This document shows positions 27,585 through 34,644 of a stretch of 64,000 bases of DNA, one piece after another. The DNA is from Segetibacter aerophilus (lineage in GTDB: Bacteria > Bacteroidota > Bacteroidia > Chitinophagales > Chitinophagaceae): contig NZ_BJYT01000024.1 of the NCBI RefSeq assembly GCF_007991655.1, positions 1 to 64,000 on the forward strand. The letters run 5' to 3'. The first letter of the stretch is position 1. Every line of letters begins with the position of its first letter. The position numbers were made by a program, and so were the translations under genes. The notes below the pieces were generated by a model that saw only the letters and a program-made list of their open reading frames with translations, was not told the origin of the DNA and searched no databases.

Positions 27585-27695
27585 ATGCTAAAGTCTTCAC
27601 TGCCTTATCTCGGTTATTCAATAGGCGCTTTCTTTATAGTGTTACTGTGGAGTTTTCAGCAGGTCTCACGCTTTGTATTGTATCTATTCAAATAG
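27585..27695 (+). CDS. 36-residue single-helix membrane peptide
   Basis: ATG at 27585 and TAG at 27693. The peptide begins MLKSSLPYLGYSIGAFFIV and has one hydrophobic segment of about 20 residues. The part YLGYSIGA is matched by YIGYFIGA in the peptide encoded at 28661, so the two are probably related. A hairpin with a T-run (27755-27780, CCTTGCACA/TGTGAGG, TTTTTTT) follows 60 bases later. Function unknown. Confidence 0.45.
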   Translation: MLKSSLPYLGYSIGAFFIVLLWSFQQVSRFVLYLFK

Positions 27696-27754
27696 TTCTT
27701 CCCCCGTTACTTGTCATCTCCCCAGTATTTTAAACGAAAACTAAATATTTAAAG

Positions 27755-27787
27755 CCTTGCACAAGATGTGAGGTTTTTTTATTATCC
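27755..27787 (+). terminator. hairpin with T-run
   Basis: CCTTGCACA and TGTGAGG pair with a bulge and a short loop, followed directly by seven T residues. It ends the transcript containing the 27585 peptide gene. Confidence 0.5.
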
Positions 27788-27837
27788 CTATAATGTTCAT
27801 ATTATAAACTAATACTATAGCATTGTACTTTTAATAT

Positions 27838-28026
27838 ATGGCCGATACCCCTACCTATACGTTAGAGCAATTGCAAGAACTTATACCTCTATCAAGTCTA
27901 GAAGAGCTTAAATTAATTACGGAAATTGTTAAGACTGAAAAAGCACTTTTCAGTACAATGACAATGTCAAAAATTCTTTTAGCTATTAGTAAAAGGACAC
28001 TTTATTTAGGTAGAAATATTGCTTAG
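27838..28026 (+). CDS. small hypothetical protein
   Basis: A 62-residue protein with ATG directly at 27838. It is helical and acidic in the first half (LEQLQELIPLSSLEELKLITEIV) and basic at the end (SKRTLYLGRNI). The C-terminal RxLYLG pattern recurs in the protein encoded at 28809 (KERLYLGAV). The order tiny membrane peptide, then helical protein, is also repeated there. Function unknown. Confidence 0.4.
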   Translation: MADTPTYTLEQLQELIPLSSLEELKLITEIVKTEKALFSTMTMSKILLAISKRTLYLGRNIA

Positions 28027-28242
28027 GGTTAGCAGCTGTTAGGAATTGTTTAGTGCAGGGGCAAACTGTTATTGAATAAACAGCAGGTTATAGACGACAA
28101 GATAAAAAAAAGACGATTTAAGCCCGTTATAGCTGAGGATCTGAAAAAGAATATGCTCAACTAAATTTGTCCCATTCAGAATGAACATCCTAATTCTTTA
28201 GGTTCACCCCAACTAGAGAAATTTCTATCAACCAGATTAAAC

Positions 28243-28272
28243 AAAAAAAGGAGGCCATTATGGCACCTCCTT
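28243..28272 (-). terminator. rho-independent terminator (minus strand)
   Basis: AAGGAGGTGCC, loop ATAAT, GGCCTCCTT with two unpaired bases, then TTTTTTT on the minus strand. It ends the candidate sRNA. Confidence 0.75.
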
Positions 28273-28321
28273 CTTCAACTTGGGGGTTATCAAAAAATCT
28301 GCAAAAAAGCAATCTTTTTGA
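28243..28321 (-). ncRNA. candidate small RNA with its own promoter and terminator
   Basis: On the minus strand a promoter (TTG at 28354-28352 and TACTTTTG at 28334-28327, 17 bases apart) points into a stretch of about 80 bases that ends in a hairpin and a run of seven T residues. The hairpin is AAGGAGGTGCC/GGCCTCCTT at 28272-28248. No good reading frame fits between start and terminator. The transcript is predicted to be 75-80 nt, with a U-rich 5' part and a CCCCCAAG motif before the hairpin. Target unknown. Confidence 0.55.
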
Positions 28322-28326
28322 GGTTG

Positions 28327-28354
28327 CAAAAGTAAAACTTGGTTGCATATGCAA
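28327..28354 (-). promoter_or_regulatory. Bacteroidota-type promoter (minus strand)
   Basis: On the minus strand TTG and TACTTTTG (TAnnTTTG) are 17 bases apart, the same spacing as in the tRNA-Asp promoter of this window. It drives the candidate sRNA. Confidence 0.55.
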
Positions 28355-28358
28355 TCAC

Positions 28359-28541
28359 TTAAAATATTTTAATAACCATATGTAATTTAGTAGGTGCATG
28401 TATTTTAGGTGCTGAAACTTTGGGGGTTTCTTTTATATGTGTGGGCTGGGTAAAACTAGCCCACTCATTATTTTCGGATCTTTTGACTAGAGATTTTCTG
28501 GTTACTTCAATCGTAGTTGCTTCTCTATCTCCGTTTTTCAA
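28359..28541 (-). CDS. small hypothetical protein, weakly supported
   Basis: A 60-residue polar, basic frame (MKNGDREATTIEVTRKSLVK...) ending shortly before the sRNA promoter. It has no recognisable motif and might be a chance frame. I keep it because its composition is not that of noncoding AT-rich DNA and because a plus-strand gene is absent here. Confidence 0.25.
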   Translation of the reverse strand: MKNGDREATTIEVTRKSLVKRSENNEWASFTQPTHIKETPKVSAPKIHAPTKLHMVIKIF

Positions 28542-28660
28542 ATGTTTAGTACAGTTTTAAGCAAATATTTTTATAGGCTAATCGGCTTAAAAAATAGAAA
28601 ATATTACTTTAGTATATGAAAAATTAATTTGTGTTAGAGCTTTCGTCAAAAGTTTCATTT

Positions 28661-28795
28661 ATGAACAAACCATCTACTTATATAGGGTATTTCATAGGAG
28701 CTCTATTATCAATTTTAGCTGGAATGCAACCCGAGCTATTTGCTTTTACTCTTTCCTTAAAAAGAAACTGTATTAACCCCCCAACCGGTTGCTAA
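28661..28795 (+). CDS. 44-residue membrane peptide related to the 27585 peptide
   Basis: ATG at 28661 and TAA at 28793. The start MNKPSTYIGYFIGALLSIL resembles MLKSSLPYLGYSIGAFFIV of the 27585 peptide. One hydrophobic segment is followed by a basic, Cys-containing tail. It ends 13 bases before the next gene (28809), so the two are likely co-translated. Function unknown. Confidence 0.45.
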   Translation: MNKPSTYIGYFIGALLSILAGMQPELFAFTLSLKRNCINPPTGC

Positions 28796-28808
28796 CCTCT
28801 TTTATAAC

Positions 28809-29027
28809 ATGCAGGATAAAGAACGAACTAAGCTAATTGAACTAACTAGAATAGCAATAGATATTAATAAGGAACTATTAGCAAATGAAAAAAAGTTTGT
28901 TGAGGCCGTTTCTTCTAATCAGAGCCGCTCTTACTTAAAGGATTTGAACGAAAAGATTCACTGGCTGTGCCGCAAAGAGCGCTTATATCTGGGTGCGGTA
29001 AAATCTCTCTTGAATAGAAACAGGTAA
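28809..29027 (+). CDS. small helical protein
   Basis: A 72-residue, highly charged helical protein (RIAIDINKELLANEKKFVEAV ends its central helix). The end KERLYLGAVKSLLNRN resembles the C-terminus of the 27838 product. It follows a tiny membrane peptide gene after 13 bases. Function unknown. Confidence 0.5.
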   Translation: MQDKERTKLIELTRIAIDINKELLANEKKFVEAVSSNQSRSYLKDLNEKIHWLCRKERLYLGAVKSLLNRNR

Positions 29028-29218
29028 TAGATATTCTTAGCAGTACTCTTGTAATATGTCATAAATAGCAATTAATATCGCATTGTCTTTTCATATATTT
29101 TGGATTAAATGAACAGGGCTCGGATCTCTATCCTTAGCCCTTCTTGTTTGATAAACATTACGTTCATTGCTATAATACTTACCAGATTGTTGCATTAGTT
29201 ATTGTTCAAAAAATTACT

Positions 29219-29590
29219 ATGACCACACGACCCTCAATCCTAATTGCGGATGATGATGATGATGACCGCCTATTCCTTCAAAATGCTTTTGATCATCATA
29301 ACTTTCATGATTTAGCGATGTTTGAAGATGGTACTCAAGTCTTGAAATATCTAGAAACAACAAGTGTTCTTCCACAGATGATTGTGTCTGATTTTAATAT
29401 GCCCGTATTAACGGGATTAGAACCTATTAACTAAAGTTAAACAAAATGAAAGGCTAGGTCTATTAAGGTGTTTATATTAAGTACAAGCGATCAAGAAATC
29501 CTAATAAACAGGTGTCCCAAAGTTGGTGCAGCGGGGTATTATGTGAAGCCTAACAGTCAAAATGAACTATTTGATATACTGGAATGTTAA
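29219..29590 (+). pseudogene. single-domain response regulator with internal frameshifts
   Basis: The N-terminal half is a receiver domain: ILIADDDDDDRLFLQNAF with the acidic pocket, and MIVSDFNMPVLTGLE with the phosphoacceptor Asp. After GLEPIN a stop appears. The expected continuation is found in the +1 frame (LLTKVKQNERLG) and then again in the first frame (RSIKVFILSTSDQE ... GYYVKPNSQNELFDIL, with the conserved Lys). Two compensating indels near 29420 and 29455 explain this. The protein would be a CheY-like regulator without output domain; it is now broken. Confidence 0.7.
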
Positions 29591-29611
29591 TATCCAGTAT
29601 AAAACAAGACA

Positions 29612-29794
29612 ATGGGATCAGAACTACAACCGAGACTTCTTAATAAACTTATAACCGGTGTGAGAGAAGAAATTTCACGTCTGGAATTTGAACTTTCAGA
29701 AGCAAAAAAGGCTCGTGCCTCTGTACAACAACTCAGGAAAATAAAAACTAGGATTAAGGTTTATAAAGGTTTAAGGAAAAGTAGCAAGGTGTAA
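29612..29794 (+). CDS. small basic coiled-coil protein
   Basis: A 60-residue helical protein, strongly basic at the end (QQLRKIKTRIKVYKGLRKSS). The heptad-like pattern LLNKLITGVREEISRLEFEL suggests a short coiled coil. It follows the broken receiver gene by 21 bases and may have belonged to the same operon. Function unknown. Confidence 0.4.
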   Translation: MGSELQPRLLNKLITGVREEISRLEFELSEAKKARASVQQLRKIKTRIKVYKGLRKSSKV

Positions 29795-30125
29795 ACAATT
29801 AACGTTATTACTGCTGTTTAAAGTCCCTAAAATGAATTAATTACTGTATTACCCAAATATTTTTTATTTCGCAACTCTAAGTTTTCAGCGTGTGTAAGAA
29901 GTAAAAAGCCTTTAAGTTATTTTTTCTATTTCACAACCGTTATTTCTACACTTTTAATACCTAAATTTTCCGGCTTACCATGCTGCTTAGTTTTTAAACG
30001 GTTTACTGACTGGTGAAAGGAATAAACGACAACATAACCTCGGTTACCTACCGCTTTTAAGAAGTCTTAATGCTATTTTAAACAACCAAGCAAAATAACT
30101 TTCCATCCTCCTTCGTTCACTTTAG
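29795..30125. other. non-coding stretch
   Basis: About 330 bases without a protein-like frame, a clear hairpin with T-run or a repeat. It may hold the promoter of the 30126/30277 genes. Confidence 0.35.
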
Positions 30126-30320
30126 ATGAAAACCTTGCTAGAAGGAATTATTTTCATCCTGTTTGTTGTTTTATTCTGCCTATCTAAATTAGTTACTGGT
30201 AAGGCAACTTATGTTGTAGCTGCTTTTCTATCTCTGAATAATATAATTATCCTAATTTTCGCTCCTAAATTGTCACATGAGAAAGTTAGCAACATTTACT
30301 ATAGCAGTCTTAGCATATAG
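30126..30320 (+). CDS. small membrane protein, weakly supported
   Basis: A 64-residue frame with two hydrophobic segments (LLEGIIFILFVVLFCLSKL and TYVVAAFLSLNNIIILIF). It overlaps the next gene by 44 bases in another frame; the last ~15 residues are therefore suspect. It could be a genuine small membrane protein whose end has shifted, or a chance frame in AT-rich DNA. Confidence 0.3.
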   Translation: MKTLLEGIIFILFVVLFCLSKLVTGKATYVVAAFLSLNNIIILIFAPKLSHEKVSNIYYSSLSI

Positions 30321-30702
30321 TCTCACATCTACAGCACAAACTAAGATACCAATTGATGAAGCTGGTAAACATATTGGTGAGACTGTAACAATTTGTTCAA
30401 AGGTATTTGGAGGCCGGTATGTTGATAATTCAGCAACAAAGCCAACACTGTTAAACTTGGGAGCAGCTTACCCAAATCATAAGCTTACCCTTCTTATTAA
30501 TAACGATGATCGTAAGAACTTCACCGGAAAGCCTGAAGATGATTATACAGGGAAAAATGTGTGTGTTACCGGTAGGGTTATAGACTACAAAGGAAAACCG
30601 GAAATTGTCATCACTAAGCCTCAAGAAATTCAAATACAAAGTGGCGGTTCTTCTGAAGTGCCTGAAATAAGGGTTAAGGACTTTTTCTGGTTCGAGAATT
30701 AG
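30277..30702 (+). CDS. exported OB-fold protein
   Basis: A 141-residue protein with a signal peptide (MRKLATFTIAVLAYSLTSTAQ). The mature part looks like an OB-fold of the tRNA_anti/YdeI-like exported type: AGKHIGETVTICSKVFGGRY, PTLLNLGAAYPNHKLTLLI, GKNVCVTGRVIDYKGKPEIV. The final strand and tail (VPEIRVKDFFWFEN) are typical of such Bacteroidota proteins. It probably acts in the periplasm; the ligand is unknown and nucleic acid need not be it. Confidence 0.7.
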   Translation: MRKLATFTIAVLAYSLTSTAQTKIPIDEAGKHIGETVTICSKVFGGRYVDNSATKPTLLNLGAAYPNHKLTLLINNDDRKNFTGKPEDDYTGKNVCVTGRVIDYKGKPEIVITKPQEIQIQSGGSSEVPEIRVKDFFWFEN

Positions 30703-31010
30703 ATTAAGTCTCACTGCTAGGATCTGGCAGAGTTGTATAAACAGCGTTTTAAAGCCCATTAGCGATACTCCGGCCGTATTGAAGGAGTAGTAAAGAAAAT
30801 CCAAAGGATGCTAATGAACCTGCTACGATGTCCCGAATACCCGCATATTACCAGTAGTTACGTAATCCATAGCCTATCGGCAGAAATTGTCTAAGAATTA
30901 CTGGTTTGAAAATCTAAAAACGAGTAATATTCCCGTATCACATTTTAATCCTACAATTGTATTAATTGAATCAATGATCTATATTAGGGTTACTGTTTAA
31001 ATATGGTTTA
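30703..31010. other. non-coding stretch, possibly a gene relic
   Basis: About 308 bases. One frame around 30726-30890 reads like decayed coding sequence (RYSGRIEGVVKKIQRML) but contains a stop and matches no family I know. Nothing else is seen. Confidence 0.3.
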
Positions 31011-31786
31011 ATGCCTAAAAAGTTTGGGGTTTTTATTTCCTACGATCATCAGGATGCGAAATACATAGAACCTATAATTCAGCTTATATCTGCAATGAGA
31101 AAGGACTTAGTATTTCAGGATAAGCTATCCTTACAAGCTGGAAAAAAATGGGAGCCGCAATTGCTTAAAGCATTAGACGAAGCAAAAATAATTTATTGTC
31201 TTTTGGTGTAAACATTCTGCCAAAAGTATTTACGTTGAGAAAGAATATAAAATAGCTATAGAGAGTAATAAAGAAGTCCTTCCTTTACTGCTTGATGATA
31301 GTGAACTGGCAGAACCACTTGCTGCATACCAATGGATTTCACAGACCGCTATTGATAGACTTATTTGAAACTGAATTAAAACCCCATTCAAGCGAAACCT
31401 ACTCCACATCCTATCCCACCAAATATAGAACACATAAAAGAGGTAGATGGCCTATTCCTGTTATTATAGCAGGGTTAATTGCACTAATAGCAGTAGCTTT
31501 CATTAATGATTACAGAGAGATATTATTCATAGGCCTTTGTATCACACTTGCCTTGATCGGGGTAGTTTTAATTTTTTATTTCCTTCGTTTAATCTTAGTT
31601 GCAAAGTTTGTTGTAGGAGAGCCTCAGAAACGCAGTGAAAAATACAAAGATGGGCAGTATAAACGCTTTGATTTAGGAAAAGGTAATAGGTATCAAAAAA
31701 CAGATGTCCAGTACAAATTACAGGATGAGTACATAATAGCAAATGGAATTTTCAAAAGCCTAAACGAAAAAATTCCACCTGAATAA
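31011..31786 (+). pseudogene. TIR-domain membrane protein, broken by two frameshifts
   Basis: Frame one encodes the start of a TIR domain (KFGVFISYDHQDAKYIEPI, VFQDKLSLQAGKKWEPQL) and stops at 31211. The next frame continues at once with WCKHSAKSIYVEKEYKIAIE and VLPLLLDDSELAEPLAAYQW, including the Glu region of TIR NADases. A third frame then gives FETELKPHSSETY, two membrane helices (WPIPVIIAGLIALIAVAF and EILFIGLCITLALIGVVLIF) and a cytosolic tail. Joined, they would form one TIR-membrane protein of about 255 residues. TIR proteins deplete NAD+ in several antiphage systems. In the present form it is most likely inactive. Confidence 0.75.
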
Positions 31787-31905
31787 AAATTATGGATCGA
31801 GGTTAAGCAACCAACTACAGAATTGCATTTTGCTTCTGTGGTTAATTGGAACTTCAGTTTTCCAATTGGCACAACTTCATAAACACGCAACATTGGCTGT
31901 AAAGA
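31787..31905 (+). repeat. diverged ~115-bp repeat, copy A
   Basis: Starts within a few bases of the stop of the TIR-membrane relic. By eye it aligns along its length with 41125-41245; shared blocks include TTAAGCA, CCAACTA, CATTTT, GTTAAT and ATAAACAC. Both copies follow a membrane-protein gene and precede a new gene module. Confidence 0.5.
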
Positions 31906-31988
31906 TTTTAGCCTATCTACGATTTACGACAAAGAAAATTTAGAAGTCATAAATCAAATTTTTAATTTTTCACAAAAAACTATTTTTA

Positions 31989-32390
31989 ATGGAAACTCTG
32001 GAAATAGTGGCAAAGCCGAAAAAATTCCTTAAACCCCTACCACATCTTCCTGTAAAAAATTTACGATTGACACTTGACTATTACAGAAATAAACTTGGTT
32101 TCGCAGACGAGTGGACACTTGGCGACACTGACGGGGGTACTCGAGGAGATGACTTAAGACTTCTGTTTGCGCAGGATAAACGTTTTACAGACGACATTAA
32201 CAATAAAAATCATCATCTTCCTTTGATTTGGTTTGTTGACAACATAGACGCCTTATATGTGGAGTTTAAAAAACGGCAGGTCGAATTAGCAGATGATTTG
32301 CGGCCACACCCTTACGAACTTAGAGAATTTGCATTCATTGACATCAATGGCTATTATATTCGTATCGCTGAAAATCAAGGGGAGGAATAA
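31989..32390 (+). CDS. VOC (glyoxalase/bleomycin resistance) family protein
   Basis: A 133-residue single-module protein of the vicinal oxygen chelate superfamily. LPVKNLRLTLDYYRNKLGF is the first beta-alpha-beta unit, and PHPYELREFAFIDINGYYIRIAE the last with the metal-binding Glu. The length is that of one VOC protein, which would dimerise. Members include antibiotic-binding proteins and small dioxygenases; the substrate cannot be told. It is intact, between two decayed genes. Confidence 0.8.
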   Translation: METLEIVAKPKKFLKPLPHLPVKNLRLTLDYYRNKLGFADEWTLGDTDGGTRGDDLRLLFAQDKRFTDDINNKNHHLPLIWFVDNIDALYVEFKKRQVELADDLRPHPYELREFAFIDINGYYIRIAENQGEE

Positions 32391-32482
32391 CACTTCACAT
32401 ACATGCCCAGCAGCCAACATGGGTATCTATGCAAGTATGGGCAGGACGTGCAACCAGAGACAACCGTTAATTAAGACCTTCA

Positions 32483-33099
32483 ATGATACAAAAAGAATTT
32501 GCAGACAAGGTGACACAGATATTAAAGGACAATAAAAATGTTATTGGTTTAGCCGTTGCCGGTTCTTGGGCAACAAATGAAATTGATGAGTTTTCAGACC
32601 TTGATTTCTTGTTACAGAGGAAAAAATTACAAGCAACGAAAATAAAATCGACCAACTAAGAAAAACATTTTGGCCAGCTTCTTCCGGCATTCACCGGTAA
32701 ACACACTCGGGAACCAAGAGTTTTAATTTGTCTTCATGAAAACCCTCTAATACATGTGGACATCAAATTCCTAACGCTCGTGAGTTTCATTAGAGAATTA
32801 AAACGCCAATCATTTTATTAGACACAGACAAACAACTAAAAACTATTGTTAAGCAAACGGAATCAGTGTTTCCATACCCTAACCATCAATGGATTGGAAA
32901 CCGTTTTTGGACTTCGATTCATTATGTTCTTCTAAAAATCGGTCGGTTTGAGTATTTAGAAGCGTTTGACTTCTTTGGATTTTTACGAATGGTAGTATCT
33001 AGGCCCTTTACTTCATATGAAAAATGGAAATCTATTATGTTAACTCAAAAAAAAATTATGTTTTTTAATTTACCCATCGCACAATATCGCGTGAAGTAA
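32483..33099 (+). pseudogene. decayed nucleotidyltransferase
   Basis: The start is intact: AVAGSWATNEIDEFSDLDFL holds the GS-x(n)-D-x-D nucleotidyltransferase signature. It is followed in other frames by TEEKITSNENKIDQLRKTF, LLPAFTGKHTREPRVLICL and HVDIKFLTL, then after another shift and a stop by TPIILLDTDKQL and the helical part ending at 33099. At least three frameshifts are needed. The original was an aminoglycoside-adenylyltransferase-like protein. Its end overlaps the convergent membrane-protein gene by 30 bases. Confidence 0.75.
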
Positions 33100-34215
33100 T
33101 TTTTTGAATTTGTTCTCGATTGAAGGCCGCATGAAATTTGTTATAAAAACGTAAGCACCAAGAATTAGCACAAAGATTAAACCTATTGTTCCAAAAACCT
33201 GTTGAAGTGAATTATTAAAATGTAATTTAAGAATAATAACCAAAGGGGAAATAAAAACCACTATTGTCATAGGTAGAATAATTGTTAAGCTAACCAATAG
33301 TTCAAATGCAGACCTATACCAACTTCTTTTGTAGATCAGGAGCGGGATTTGGCAACCTGTGAATTCCTTTTCAACCGAAGTATCAAGAACTTGCCCTTGT
33401 TCCAATAGACCAAATGTATCAGTACAACGGCCTGCTTTACGAATCAGAGAAATTTCAAATTTAATAGCTTCGCTCGTATTAGAAAGATCAATAAGGATTA
33501 GGTTTGCATGCTTGATCAATTCATCTGCCACCGGTTGCCATTCTTTATCATCCGCCTGAAGAATTATAGGTATGCTTCGAAATGGATGTTTGAGTTTAAG
33601 ACCAGCAAAACCTATAGAAAAAGGATTCCAATCTCCAGTTTTACTTTTCGGGGGAGTTAAGTAAACCACGGGCTTCCCGGAAGGACTTTCACTAAGAATA
33701 AGGTTTATTAACACACGGTCAGAAAATGTAGAGAAGGACCGTAGAAATAATGTAAAAGGGCTTTGTAGAAACGATCTCGGCTTGAGATGTCTAACTAATG
33801 GCGGAATGATAATACCGCAGGTCCAAGCGCAATAAGGGATGCCGTAAAAAATAGCAGGGCTAACACCTTGAAGTACGATAAACATTAGGGGCATAAGAAA
33901 CAATAAAGTGAGAAGAGAAAAAAATAGCAACGACTTCCAGCGAATCTTACCTAAAGGGTCAGGTGGCAAAACCCTTAATAAAAATCTGCCTAATGGTATC
34001 CCCACCAAAAACATTAATGGATTAAGAACTAAATTACCTATTAATCGCCATTTATCCCAATCACTTCTAAACTGCTGAACACTATTAGCATAACAGAAGA
34101 CTCCTAGAAGAAAAAGAAGAACTCCACAGAACAAGGAAGAAGCAAATGTTAACAGAAAGACAACTTGTGATTTAAAGGTCGAGTTAAAATTGTTCATGAA
34201 AAGTGATAAACGCAT
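33070..34215 (-). CDS. membrane protein with cytosolic alpha/beta sensor-like domain
   Basis: A 381-residue protein (or 375 from an ATG at 34197). Four membrane segments lie in the N-terminal half, and two more at about residues 300-365. Between them is a soluble alpha/beta domain: LRSFSTFSDRVLINLIL, GKPVVYLTPP, RSIPIILQADDKEWQPVADE, LIKHANLILIDLSNTS, IKFEISLI. This pattern occurs in many bacterial membrane proteins of unknown function and resembles a Rossmann-like ligand-binding domain. It lies downstream of, and co-oriented with, the pore-former-like gene after 429 bases and may belong to the same system. Confidence 0.6.
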   Translation of the reverse strand: MRLSLFMNNFNSTFKSQVVFLLTFASSLFCGVLLFLLGVFCYANSVQQFRSDWDKWRLIGNLVLNPLMFLVGIPLGRFLLRVLPPDPLGKIRWKSLLFFSLLTLLFLMPLMFIVLQGVSPAIFYGIPYCAWTCGIIIPPLVRHLKPRSFLQSPFTLFLRSFSTFSDRVLINLILSESPSGKPVVYLTPPKSKTGDWNPFSIGFAGLKLKHPFRSIPIILQADDKEWQPVADELIKHANLILIDLSNTSEAIKFEISLIRKAGRCTDTFGLLEQGQVLDTSVEKEFTGCQIPLLIYKRSWYRSAFELLVSLTIILPMTIVVFISPLVIILKLHFNNSLQQVFGTIGLIFVLILGAYVFITNFMRPSIENKFKKLLHAILCDG

Positions 34216-34644
34216 CTGATAACAAATGATAGTGTTCTGCTAATTAATCATTGATGAAAAGAAAAGCATCGTGGCTTTAATCCGCTTAGAGGTACATTAT
34301 TCCTACAACTTCTTTTTAGTCTTTAGAAGATATATCTGAGTAGACTTTCAGCTTCAAGTTTTTTTCTTTAGTTGATAGACAGATCATTTTAATTTACTCT
34401 TTCGTAATACCCAACACCATTATTTGTGGCACGTTGTGGAAAAGGTTTACGCCGTATTACTTCTACTACTTTAATAGTCTACTTATTCTATTCCTCAAAG
34501 TTGCTGTAGAGTACTAACTGCAACCTTAAAAGAATTTAATAAAGGAATTAACGGTTTTACCCGCTTATTATTCATGTTAAAACATAACATTTTAAGTGAT
34601 ATAAATTCCTCTTGCAAGATTGGTAGTTACTTCCCGAATTATTT
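34216..34644. other. non-coding stretch between the membrane protein and the pore-former-like gene
   Basis: About 429 bases. No reading frame with protein-like character, no terminator with a clear T-run and no long repeat. It probably contains the promoter of the 33070 gene. Confidence 0.4.
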
